Shown: in pieces, positions 1 through 6,856 of the stretch
Layout: each line of letters begins with the position of its first letter
Numbering within the stretch: position 1 is the first letter of the stretch
From: Pseudomonadota bacterium
Lineage (GTDB): Bacteria; Cyanobacteriota; Vampirovibrionia; LMEP-6097
Reading direction: 5' to 3'
NCBI GenBank assembly: GCA_009924885.1
Contig: RFQS01000032.1
Coordinates: 1-13,764, forward strand
Length of the DNA: 13,764 nt
Position numbers and translations under genes: made by a program
Notes under the pieces: model-generated
Database searches by the model: none
Seen by the model: the letters and a program-made list of their open reading frames with translations, nothing else
What the model was told of the DNA's origin: nothing

Positions 1-709
1 ATTTTTTATAAACATCAGAAACAGTCTTCAAACTAGACAAAGTATTACTCAAAGCCTTGACTTGATCAGCCATTTCAGCTTTAGCACTCTCTGGATCTTG
101 TTCTTTATTGATTTCTAGATTTTTAATATCTTTATTTATTTTTTTAATACCAGTTTTAAGATCGTCTTTAACGAAACCATATTCGACACTGCGAACAGCT
201 CCTTGAGCAGATTCTACGATATTTTCCCTAGTTTGAACTGCTTCACTGCCATTTAGATAATTTACTGTTTGATTTGCGAAGTCTTTAGTCATCTGTAAAG
301 AGTCTAGTAAAAGGCGGGTAGCATATTTAGTCATATAGGCTGCTGAATCTGGAGACGAGCCATTATTAATCATTCCACAGCTAGTTATTTCTAATACTTG
401 TCCGCCACCACGTTCTACGTCGTTAATGATTCTTGCATTTACATTATTATTATCTATGTGTAAATCTTTTTTAGTTACTAAGCCTTCGACTGCGACACCA
501 TTTGCATTTGCAAGTGGGAATATTTTTATAACTTTACCTACTTCGACGCCTCTCATATAGATGGGGGCACCACGTGAAAGCCCAGCTACGTTAGGGAAGC
601 TAACGATAAACTTCTGTTTATCCTCACGATGACTGAACATATTCCAAGCAAACCAAGCTAAACCTATGACAACCACAAAAGACAAAGTCTTCTGTAGAAA
701 GAATTTCAT
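1..709 (-). CDS. MCE/MlaD-family lipid-transport protein (partial, C-terminus off the window)
   Basis: An open frame runs from an ATG at 709-707 leftward to the window edge without a stop, giving 236 residues. It has a short N-terminal hydrophobic anchor (about residues 8-24) and then an MCE domain (about 33-110) with the typical NVAGLSRGAPIYMRGVEVGK stretch (40-59). A polar, Lys/Glu-rich and probably coiled-coil region begins near residue 180. MCE proteins are periplasmic lipid-binding subunits of Mla-type ABC transporters, anchored in the inner membrane by one N-terminal helix; this order of parts fits that. The permease and ATPase are not in the window. The gene lies 26 bases downstream of dnaK on the same strand and may be co-transcribed. 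AGGA sits only 3 bases before the ATG, which is closer than usual. The family call is good; the exact substrate is unknown. Confidence 0.85.
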   Translation of the reverse strand, partial: MKFFLQKTLSFVVVIGLAWFAWNMFSHREDKQKFIVSFPNVAGLSRGAPIYMRGVEVGKVIKIFPLANANGVAVEGLVTKKDLHIDNNNVNARIINDVERGGGQVLEITSCGMINNGSSPDSAAYMTKYATRLLLDSLQMTKDFANQTVNYLNGSEAVQTRENIVESAQGAVRSVEYGFVKDDLKTGIKKINKDIKNLEINKEQDPESAKAEMADQVKALSNTLSSLKTVSDVYKK

Positions 710-735
710 TATTCCTAAAATAAGCCGCATAAATA

Positions 736-2667
736 TTAGTCTACTTGGCTAGCTTTAAATTCAGCATCAATAACATCATCATTATTAGGAGAAGAACTGT
801 TATCAGAAGATGAATTTTCGGAAGCAGTTGAACCTGCATCGCCTTGAGCGAAAGGTGCTATAGCTTTATTAAACTCCATCATCGCATTTTGTAAATCTAC
901 TGATTTTTGGGTGATAGTTTCTAAAGTTACTTTATTCTTAATAGCTTCACGAGTTTCACTTGCGATAGCTTCTAATTTCGCTTTTTCTGATTTAATCTGC
1001 TCAGCGTAAGGTTTATCTTGATGATCTGCTAAAAGCTTTTCAGCGCCATAAAGGATGCTATCAGCCTTATTAATTTCTTCAGAATACTGCTTGAACTCCT
1101 CATCCTCTTTCTTTCTCTCTTCAGCTTCTCTAACCATTCTTTCTATATCTTTCTCAGATAAGTTAGTAGTAGCTGTGATAGAGATTTTCTGTTCTTTACC
1201 AGAGTTCTGATCTTTAGCAGATACGTTTAAAATACCATTCGCATCGATATCAAAAGTAACTTCTATCTTCGGAACTCCTCTTGGTGAGCCAGGGATATCA
1301 CTTAATCTAAAATCACCTAGAAGTTTGTTTTCACTAGCTCTAGTTCTTTCACCTTGATAGATTTTAATATCTACGCTAGTTTGGTTATCCTCTGCGGTAC
1401 TAAAGGTTTCAGATTTTTTAGTAGGGATAGTAGTGTTTCTTTCGATTAACTTAGTCATAACACCACCAAGAGTTTCTATACCTAAGCTTAGTGGAGTAAC
1501 GTCTAGTAAAACGATGTCTTTAACGTCACCAGCTAGAACACCACCTTGTATAGCAGCACCTACTGCTACCACTTCGTCTGGATTCACTCCCTGATTAGGT
1601 TCCTTGCCAGTTATATCTTTAACTATAGTTTTAACTGCTGGAATTCTCGTAGAACCACCGACCAGTACGACCTCATCTAAATCAGATAATTTAATGCCAG
1701 CATCGCTAATAGCTTGGTTTAAAGGCCCTTTTAATTTATCAAACAGTGCTGTAGAGAGGGCTTCGAATTTCGCTCTAGAAACTTTCATCTCTAAGTGTTT
1801 AGGTCCACCTGCATCAGCTGTAATGAAAGGAAGGTTTATAGAGCTTTCTGTAAGAGTAGAGAGTTCTATCTTAACTTTCTCTGCTGCTTCCATTAGTCTC
1901 TGTAAAGCTTGTGGGTCATTACGCAAATCTATACCATTTTCTTTTTTAAATTCAGCTGCGATGTAATCGACGAGGATTAAGTCGAAATCATCCCCACCGA
2001 GCCTAGAGTCACCAGCAGTAGCCTTAACTTCAAAAACTCCATCACCTAACTCAAGTACGCTTACGTCAAAAGTACCGCCACCTAAGTCAAATACCAGGAT
2101 AGTAGAATCAGATTTTTTATCTAAACCATAAGCCAAAGCTGCTGCTGTAGGTTCATTAATAATCCTTAAAACTTCTAGTCCAGCTATTTTGCCAGCATCT
2201 TTAGTAGCTTGTCTTTGAGAGTCGTTAAAGTAAGCAGGTACTGTGATAACTGCATATTTTACGGGCTGTCCTAGATAAGCCTCAGCATCTTCTTTTAATT
2301 TTCTTAGAATTTCAGCAGCTACTTCTTGAGGAGCATACTCTTTACCGTTAGTCTTTATATTGACTGAATTGTTATTACCCTTGACTGTTTCATAAGGAAG
2401 CTGATTTACTACATCCTCTACTTCAGCCCAGCTATGTCCTATAAGTCTCTTAGAGCTATATATAGTTTGCTTAGGTTTCATTACACGACCGCGTTTTGCG
2501 ATCTGTCCTACTGTAATTGCTTCAGCGAAAGTAACTACGGACGGCGTAGTTCTTGCACCTTCTGAGTTAGGTATTACCGTTGCCTGACCACCTTCCATCA
2601 CTGCCACGCAAGAGTTAGTAGTACCTAAATCTATTCCTAATACTTTTCCATCGATTTTGTTAGCCAT
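736..2667 (-). CDS. dnaK: Chaperone DnaK (Hsp70)
   Basis: Full-length Hsp70 of 643 residues, an ATP-driven cytoplasmic chaperone. Visible landmarks are phosphate-1 motif IDLGTTNS (12-19), VPAYFNDSQRQAT (143-155), NEPTAAALAYG (171-181), phosphate-2 motif FDLGGGTFDVS (193-203), adenosine motif EVVLVGGSTRIP (332-343) and the interdomain linker with LLDVTPLSLG (387-396). A substrate-binding domain and helical lid follow, then a Ser/Asn-rich tail ending DDVIDAEFKASQVD. The start is fixed by the standard MANK...GIDLGTTNS N-terminus. No grpE or dnaJ lies beside it, and I see no CIRCE element upstream, so HrcA control is not supported here. A perfect TATAAT lies 11 bases before the ATG with no Shine-Dalgarno sequence between, so the message may be almost leaderless. 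The MCE gene follows on the same strand. Confidence 0.98.
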   Translation of the reverse strand: MANKIDGKVLGIDLGTTNSCVAVMEGGQATVIPNSEGARTTPSVVTFAEAITVGQIAKRGRVMKPKQTIYSSKRLIGHSWAEVEDVVNQLPYETVKGNNNSVNIKTNGKEYAPQEVAAEILRKLKEDAEAYLGQPVKYAVITVPAYFNDSQRQATKDAGKIAGLEVLRIINEPTAAALAYGLDKKSDSTILVFDLGGGTFDVSVLELGDGVFEVKATAGDSRLGGDDFDLILVDYIAAEFKKENGIDLRNDPQALQRLMEAAEKVKIELSTLTESSINLPFITADAGGPKHLEMKVSRAKFEALSTALFDKLKGPLNQAISDAGIKLSDLDEVVLVGGSTRIPAVKTIVKDITGKEPNQGVNPDEVVAVGAAIQGGVLAGDVKDIVLLDVTPLSLGIETLGGVMTKLIERNTTIPTKKSETFSTAEDNQTSVDIKIYQGERTRASENKLLGDFRLSDIPGSPRGVPKIEVTFDIDANGILNVSAKDQNSGKEQKISITATTNLSEKDIERMVREAEERKKEDEEFKQYSEEINKADSILYGAEKLLADHQDKPYAEQIKSEKAKLEAIASETREAIKNKVTLETITQKSVDLQNAMMEFNKAIAPFAQGDAGSTASENSSSDNSSSPNNDDVIDAEFKASQVD

Positions 2668-2700
2668 AGTAAATTATGATTATAGCAAAATTTTTTTCTA
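2668..2700 (-). promoter_or_regulatory. dnaK promoter with very short leader
   Basis: On the minus strand a perfect TATAAT (2684-2679) stands 11 bases ahead of the dnaK ATG. No convincing -35 box is visible. Transcription starting 6-7 bases after the -10 would leave a leader of only about 4-5 bases, with no room for a Shine-Dalgarno site. The run of A/T upstream (2691-2697) could act as an UP-like element. Confidence 0.5.
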
Positions 2701-2704
2701 GAAT
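2699..2704 (+). promoter_or_regulatory. Probable ssb -10 box (TAGAAT)
   Basis: TAGAAT, one mismatch from consensus, lies 18 bases before the preferred ssb ATG and 14 bases away from the dnaK -10 on the opposite strand, making a compact divergent promoter region. There is no clear -35 box. The AGGA at 2710-2713 would be the ribosome binding site (spacing 9). Weak evidence by itself, because TAGAAT is common in A+T-rich DNA. Confidence 0.35.
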
Positions 2705-2722
2705 TTGTTAGGATTAAGCAGC

Positions 2723-3073
2723 ATGCAAAAAGAAAAAATAGTTAATAATATTATTCTTGTAGGAAGAGCAGGGCGTGACCCAGAGTTAAGATATTTCGAG
2801 TCTGGTTCCTGTGTAGCAGATTTTTCACTTGCGGTAAATAGACCGACTAAAAATAAAGAGACAGATTGGTTTAACATAAAAGTATGGGGCAGGCAGGCGG
2901 AGATAGCTGGCGAGTTCGTTAAGAAAGGCTCTCTGATTGCGATTGAAGGCGAGATAGATTTTGAGTCTTGGGTAGATAAGACTTCTGGGCAAGAGCAGAA
3001 TAAATCAGTTGTAGTTGCTAGTAATTTACGTTTACTTGGTGGTCGCTCTGATAATCAGCAACCTGGGATCTAA
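2723..3073 (+). CDS. ssb: Single-stranded DNA-binding protein (short cyanobacterial-type Ssb)
   Basis: Small OB-fold protein of 116 residues from the ATG at 2723. The fold's characteristic pattern is clear: NNIILVGRAGRDPELRYFES, then a FSLAVNR strand, DWFNIKVWGRQAE, and KKGSLIAIEGEIDFESW. It binds single-stranded DNA as an oligomer in replication and repair. An in-frame TTG lies 18 bases upstream (2705), but that start would overlap the likely -10 box, while the ATG has AGGA at good spacing (9 bases). The protein is much shorter than E. coli Ssb and lacks the long disordered linker and the acidic DDIPF-type C-terminal tip used to bind partner proteins; it ends DNQQPGI. From memory the sequence is closest in style to cyanobacterial Ssb, which is one of the few taxonomic hints in the window. 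Confidence 0.9.
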   Translation: MQKEKIVNNIILVGRAGRDPELRYFESGSCVADFSLAVNRPTKNKETDWFNIKVWGRQAEIAGEFVKKGSLIAIEGEIDFESWVDKTSGQEQNKSVVVASNLRLLGGRSDNQQPGI

Positions 3074-3103
3074 TCTTTAGTTTTTTCTAAAAATTCAATC
3101 ATT

Positions 3104-3121
3104 GTTAAGAAAGTTAAGAAA
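3104..3121 (+). repeat. Tandem 9-bp direct repeat (GTTAAGAAA x2) upstream of ccoN
   Basis: Two perfect head-to-tail copies of GTTAAGAAA occupy 3104-3112 and 3113-3121, ending 15 bases before the predicted -35 box of the respiratory operon. The second copy also forms an A/T-rich imperfect hairpin with TTAAC at 3132-3136 around a run of eight T. This could be an activator site, or a weak terminator for ssb; I cannot tell which. Confidence 0.45.
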
Positions 3122-3136
3122 ACTGTTTTTTTTAAC

Positions 3137-3164
3137 TAGACACAATTTGCGAGGCTGTTAGAAT
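3137..3164 (+). promoter_or_regulatory. Predicted promoter of the bc/cbb3 respiratory operon
   Basis: TAGACA (3137-3142, one mismatch from TTGACA) and TAGAAT (3159-3164, one mismatch from TATAAT) are separated by 16 bases. TG at 3156-3157 makes this an extended -10. The ATG of ccoN is 16 bases after the -10, giving a predicted leader of about 10 bases. No other promoter is evident before the tightly packed genes downstream. Confidence 0.5.
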
Positions 3165-3180
3165 TGATCTGTAAAGGTTT

Positions 3181-4578
3181 ATGATCCGAAGAATTTTTAG
3201 TAGTGAAGAAGGAAGTGCATCAAAGTTTTTTATGCTTTCCGCCATTGTTTGGCTCGTTATCGGTATGGGAGCTGGTTTGCTTGGTGCTTTAGAGTTCTCT
3301 TTTCCAGACTTAACTAAGGGCGTAGCACAGTTATCTTTTACTAGATTAAGACCAGCTCACGTTAATACTGTAGCTTTTGGATGGCTGTCTATGGCTAATG
3401 TTGGGGCGTGTTTATACATAATTCCAGCTCTTTGTAAGACTAAACTTTTTTCAGAGAAGCTGGCCAATTTTTCTTGTTACCTGTGGAATATCGCTATCGG
3501 TCTAGGTTTTATAACATTAGCTAATGGTTATACAGAAGGTAGAGAATACGCTGAGTATAGGGAACCTATAGATATTCTTATCGTTATAGCTCTAGGATCT
3601 GTTTCCTATAATCTTTTCAGAACCCTTTTAACTAGAAAGGTAAAGAAGCTTTATGTATCTGTTTGGTACATAATGGGTGCTTTCTTTTGGATGCCTATAA
3701 TTTTTATAGTAGGTAATAGAACTTTCGTTGCTATGGATGGTCTTAATGACGGTATCCTGAACTGGTTTTATGGTCATAACATCCTTGGTATGTGGTTTAC
3801 AGTACTTGGTGTCGGTATCGCTTATTATATGCTTCCTAAAATGAGTGGTAAGCCAATATGGAGCCACAGTCTGTCTATGTTTGGTTTTTGGACTATTGCA
3901 TTTTTTTATGCTCCTACTGGTACTCACCATTTACTTCAATCGCCAGTGCCAGAGTGGTTAAAGGCTTTAGCTGTAATATTTTCAGCAGCGTTAGTAATTC
4001 CAGTTATATCTGTACTGGTTAATTTTTATATGACGATGAAAGGCAGTTGGTGGATGCTCACTACTAATATGCCTATTAGGTTTGTTTTGACAGGGGCTTT
4101 TTGGTATTTAATTACTTGTATACAAGGTCCTTTCCAAGCGACAAGGGGTATTAATTGGTATATCCACTTTACTCAGTGGGTTGTGGGTCACGCTCATGCC
4201 GCCCTCTTGGGTACTTTTACTTTCTTTGTAATTGGGGCACTTTATTATGGAATTCAAAGAATCACAGGTAAAAGAATCTACAGCGTTAGATTGGTGAAAT
4301 GGCATTACTGGCTACTTTTGATAGGTTTCACATTATTCTTCTTGGCTTTGACTATAGCTGGTCTTCAGCAGTCAGTTGGTTGGGCTCTTGGTTATCCTGT
4401 CGCACAGTGGTCGTTAACTTTAATGCCTATGTGGCTTGTGAGAAGCATTGGTGGTACTTTGATGTTCTTTAGTAGCTGCCTATTTGCTTATAATATTTAT
4501 ATGACTTTACGTGAGCAGCCTATTTCTTCAGCTTTGGAGATTAAGGTCGCTGTTCCAATTGAAGGAGATTCTAACTAA
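3181..4578 (+). CDS. ccoN: cbb3-type cytochrome c oxidase catalytic subunit CcoN
   Basis: Multi-span heme-copper oxygen reductase subunit of the C family, 465 residues. Ligands can be read off: His60 (RPAHVN) and His339 for low-spin heme b; His199 (YGHN), His249 and His250 (THHL) for CuB; His337 in GHAHA for high-spin heme b3. Tyr243, six residues before the His pair, is the cross-linked tyrosine typical of this family. The REYAE stretch at 121-125 is also conserved. One departure stands out: the position matching Glu323 of Pseudomonas stutzeri CcoN, 22 residues before the heme b3 histidine, is Gln315 (IQGPFQATRGIN). The ligand set argues for a working oxygen reductase rather than a nitric oxide reductase. 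AAAGG lies only 3 bases before the ATG. It heads the respiratory operon and ends one base before ccoO. Confidence 0.95.
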   Translation: MIRRIFSSEEGSASKFFMLSAIVWLVIGMGAGLLGALEFSFPDLTKGVAQLSFTRLRPAHVNTVAFGWLSMANVGACLYIIPALCKTKLFSEKLANFSCYLWNIAIGLGFITLANGYTEGREYAEYREPIDILIVIALGSVSYNLFRTLLTRKVKKLYVSVWYIMGAFFWMPIIFIVGNRTFVAMDGLNDGILNWFYGHNILGMWFTVLGVGIAYYMLPKMSGKPIWSHSLSMFGFWTIAFFYAPTGTHHLLQSPVPEWLKALAVIFSAALVIPVISVLVNFYMTMKGSWWMLTTNMPIRFVLTGAFWYLITCIQGPFQATRGINWYIHFTQWVVGHAHAALLGTFTFFVIGALYYGIQRITGKRIYSVRLVKWHYWLLLIGFTLFFLALTIAGLQQSVGWALGYPVAQWSLTLMPMWLVRSIGGTLMFFSSCLFAYNIYMTLREQPISSALEIKVAVPIEGDSN

Positions 4579-4579
4579 A

Positions 4580-5659
4580 ATGTCTGAAGATAATAATAAA
4601 CAGGATTTAAAGTCACAGGGTATTAAAGGCTATCTGCTGCCAGCAGTAGTCGTGGCTTTTTCATTTGCCGTGATTTACACGGTCGTAGTCGCTATCCCGA
4701 ATTTACCATCGCTTAAATCTAAGCCAAGTGAATATGCGATTGAATATATTGAGAAAAATAAGGATGGCTCGATTAAAAGAGATTCTAAAACTGGCAGACC
4801 AGTTCCTAATCAAGCAGGTAGAGGAAGAGCTATTTATTCAAGAGAAGGTTGTTTTTATTGCCATTCACAGTTTGTGAGACCACAAGATAGAGACTTTGGT
4901 AGCAGAGTCCGTGCTGGTGATTACGCTAATGAAACTCCGAATGTATTAGGAACTTCTAGAACTGGCCCAGATTTAAGTAATGAGGGTGGAAAGCTGCCAG
5001 ACGAGTGGCATATAGCCCATCTTAAAGATCCTAGATTCTATACACCTGGTTCTATAATGCCTTCATTTAGTTTCTTGAGTGACGATGAGCTTAAAGATTT
5101 AGTTGCTTATTTACAGACTTTAGGTAGAAAGAGATTTGATGATCCAGCTAATCGTCATATCTATGAAGCTTATTTCCCAGAGGCTGATGAAGCTTTTTGG
5201 AAGGCTTCAGAGCACCATAAGCCTAATGTAGACAGTGCTGCGGCAGCTAATGCTGGAGCTGGTATCTATAGGCAGAATTGTGCAGTATGTCATGGTTTAA
5301 ATGGTCTAGGTAATGGCCCTAATGCTCTAGCTATGGCTAAAAAGCCTGCTAATTTCTCAGATCCGAAATATAAGAAATATTCAAATGAGACTTGGTATTG
5401 GAGAGTAGCTGAGGGTGTGCCTGGTACGAGAATGCCTAGATGGAAACTGAAATTAGAGCCTCAACAGATGTGGTATTTAGTTGCTTTCTTGAAGACATTA
5501 CCTCAAGACGAAAAGCCTATCATTGAGCCTTATCAAAGCATTGACAGTGCAGCTTGGCAATCTCAGTCGGCACTTCCAGCTGGAATCGTAAGTAATTATG
5601 AGAAGTTAAGTGCGGGTGCTGCTAAGTCAAGTACGGGAGGTTCAGCTAGTGCTCACTAA
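4580..5659 (+). CDS. ccoO: CcoO-type cytochrome c fused to a second cytochrome c domain
   Basis: Membrane-anchored diheme cytochrome c, 359 residues from the ATG at 4580; AGGAG at 4563-4567 and position one base after the ccoN stop support this start over an in-frame GTG at 4511. One helix spans about 17-40. The first half is CcoO-like: CFYCH (91-95) followed by SQFVRPQ, and axial Met160 in PGSIMPSFSFL. A second, separate cytochrome c domain follows, with CAVCH (234-238) and probable axial Met285 in GTRMPRW, then an Ala/Ser-rich tail. Ordinary CcoO is monoheme and about 200 residues, so the extra domain is an addition, perhaps doing part of the job of CcoP. It should carry electrons to CcoN on the outer face of the membrane. 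The last 11 bases overlap the next gene. Confidence 0.92.
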   Translation: MSEDNNKQDLKSQGIKGYLLPAVVVAFSFAVIYTVVVAIPNLPSLKSKPSEYAIEYIEKNKDGSIKRDSKTGRPVPNQAGRGRAIYSREGCFYCHSQFVRPQDRDFGSRVRAGDYANETPNVLGTSRTGPDLSNEGGKLPDEWHIAHLKDPRFYTPGSIMPSFSFLSDDELKDLVAYLQTLGRKRFDDPANRHIYEAYFPEADEAFWKASEHHKPNVDSAAAANAGAGIYRQNCAVCHGLNGLGNGPNALAMAKKPANFSDPKYKKYSNETWYWRVAEGVPGTRMPRWKLKLEPQQMWYLVAFLKTLPQDEKPIIEPYQSIDSAAWQSQSALPAGIVSNYEKLSAGAAKSSTGGSASAH

Positions 5660-5837
5660 TTTATTAATTCAACTCAATGATTGGATATTGCTTACTTTTA
5701 ACAAGGAAGCTTTAGCGATATTTGCTGTACTTTGCATAGCTTTTTTCGCTGTTGCTGCAATGTTCGTCTACTTTGGGTTTCAGAGTGGGGAATTTACTAA
5801 TCAAGAGGATGCTAAGCTCGAAATGCTAGATTGCTAG
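5649..5837 (+). CDS. ccoS: CcoS-like cbb3 oxidase assembly protein
   Basis: A 62-residue protein with one membrane span (about 20-43), followed by FGFQSGEFTNQEDAKLEML. That segment resembles the CcoS signature, in which an aromatic/hydrophobic span runs into (K/R)SGQFDD-x-E-x-x-x-x-RML. CcoS is needed for cofactor insertion into CcoN. The GTG at 5649 is chosen as start because GGGAGG (5635-5640) lies 8 bases before it; the frame is open further upstream to a GTG at 5610, but that start has no ribosome site. It overlaps the 3' end of ccoO by 11 bases, indicating translational coupling. The short length and divergence leave some doubt; CcoQ is the alternative, but the post-helix motif favours CcoS. 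Confidence 0.7.
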   Translation: MLTNLLIQLNDWILLTFNKEALAIFAVLCIAFFAVAAMFVYFGFQSGEFTNQEDAKLEMLDC

Positions 5838-5847
5838 GAGAAAGATA

Positions 5848-6042
5848 ATGACAGAAAACAACCCTAATGACGAAATGTCGCCTATAGCTTATGGAGTACC
5901 TACTGGTCTATCTGTTCAAGGAGCTCAGCCGACTCAGGAATATAAAGTAGGTCACAATAAGCCCCCTCTATTTTTGATAGTACTCTATGTGATGGTTATT
6001 ATATGGTGTGCTATTAGTTGGATTCCTTTTTACGGGTATTAA
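5848..6042 (+). CDS. Small single-span membrane protein, possible CcoP-type anchor
   Basis: A 64-residue protein with a polar N-terminal half and one C-terminal membrane span (about 41-60). AGGAG (5836-5840, overlapping the previous stop) lies 7 bases before the ATG, so translation is well supported. I do not recognise a family with certainty. The stretch EYKVGHNKPPLFLIVLYVMV recalls the E-x-DNPLPxWW entry into the transmembrane helix of CcoP. Because the next gene is a diheme cytochrome c without a clear permanent anchor, one reading is that CcoP is split here into a membrane piece and a soluble heme piece. That is inference. It could equally be an accessory subunit peculiar to this lineage. 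Confidence 0.8.
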   Translation: MTENNPNDEMSPIAYGVPTGLSVQGAQPTQEYKVGHNKPPLFLIVLYVMVIIWCAISWIPFYGY

Positions 6043-6059
6043 TTCTAAGGAACTTTTAT

Positions 6060-6845
6060 ATGTTAAGTAAAAAATTAGCTCTCTGTTTCATGATCACTCT
6101 TTTCTTTGGCTCTGCCTTATCTTCTTCTGTGTTTGCAGCGGTCTCTTATGAGAAAGAAGAATTAGTGAGTAGCACTATTAAAAAATGGCAGCCTAAAATT
6201 CCAGAAAATGAATTCCCTTCGCATCAGCCTTCTATAGTATCTGGTAAAGAAGTTTATAAAATGCACTGTGCGATGTGCCATGGCAGTGAGCCAAATGAGG
6301 TTTTAACTAAGGATCAATTAAGGTCAAAGTCACCAGAAGAACAATACATCATAATTAAAAATGGTAATGCTAAAGGTATGCCAGCTTTTAAAAATAAATT
6401 ATCTCGTGATGAAATTTGGGATGCTTTAATGTATGTCAGAGCTGGGGTTTTAGGTTACTATCCTTTAAACTCAGATGAGCTTGCTAAGATGAATGCTATT
6501 TTCGGTGGAAACTGTGCGGTTTGTCATGGCACTAGAGGTCATGGAGATGGTCCTTTGCACAAATCTTTAAATCCAGTACCTGCAAATTTTAATATGTTTC
6601 AACGTTTATATACTAGGTCTGACAATAGATTACATAAAGAACTTACACACGGTATTCCATGGACAGCTATGCCTGCTTGGAAAAACAGAGTTGATTTTAA
6701 TCAGAATTATAAATTTGATGATGAGATGATTTGGAAATTAGTTACTTATGTAAGACAGTTTGGTTTCTCTCAAGAAATTGATAGACTTGATATAGGTAGA
6801 CAGAAACTAAAAGATTATGAAAAATCAATTGGGAAGGGCAAATAA
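6060..6845 (+). CDS. Secreted diheme cytochrome c
   Basis: A 261-residue exported protein. Residues 1-27 form a signal peptide (Lys-Lys, hydrophobic core, SSVFA before the cleavage point). Two cytochrome c domains follow, with CAMCH (70-74) and probable axial Met107 (GMPAF), then CAVCH (152-156) and probable axial Met204 (AMPAW). The ATG at 6060 has AAGGA 8 bases upstream; an in-frame start at 6018 would sit inside the preceding gene. It lies between the cbb3 genes and the Rieske gene, so it could be the cytochrome c1 equivalent of the b-complex (as diheme cytochrome c subunits are in actinobacterial bc complexes), the diheme CcoP equivalent of the oxidase, or a bridge between the two. Lack of a C-terminal membrane helix differs from classical cytochrome c1. 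Confidence 0.88.
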   Translation: MLSKKLALCFMITLFFGSALSSSVFAAVSYEKEELVSSTIKKWQPKIPENEFPSHQPSIVSGKEVYKMHCAMCHGSEPNEVLTKDQLRSKSPEEQYIIIKNGNAKGMPAFKNKLSRDEIWDALMYVRAGVLGYYPLNSDELAKMNAIFGGNCAVCHGTRGHGDGPLHKSLNPVPANFNMFQRLYTRSDNRLHKELTHGIPWTAMPAWKNRVDFNQNYKFDDEMIWKLVTYVRQFGFSQEIDRLDIGRQKLKDYEKSIGKGK

Positions 6846-6856
6846 GGAATTTTAAT

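Noticed and set aside
79..87. TTAGCACTC, half of a CIRCE (HrcA) element
   Set aside because: It is inside the MCE coding region, downstream of dnaK, and has no GAGTGCTAA partner at 9 bases; coincidence.
1604..1966. 120-aa open frame on the + strand inside dnaK
   Set aside because: It lies fully antisense to the highly conserved DnaK ATPase domain, has no ribosome site and shows no protein-like domain; a shadow of dnaK.
2705..2722. TTG start giving ssb six extra residues
   Set aside because: It would overlap the likely -10 box and has no ribosome site, while the ATG at 2723 has AGGA at suitable spacing and gives the normal Ssb N-terminus.
3113..3136. Intrinsic terminator after ssb (A/T hairpin with T8)
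   Set aside because: The stem is almost all A-T with a mismatch and the T-run is part of the stem, so it would be very weak; recorded as a repeat instead.
3628..3930. 100-aa frame on the minus strand inside ccoN
   Set aside because: Antisense to the conserved CcoN helices and composed of improbable sequence; a shadow frame. The same holds for 4108-4305.
3181..4578. Reading CcoN as a nitric oxide reductase (NorB)
   Set aside because: The Tyr243 six residues before the CuB His pair, the REYAE motif and the neighbouring CcoO and CcoS-like genes fit cbb3 oxidase; the glutamates typical of NorB are not seen.
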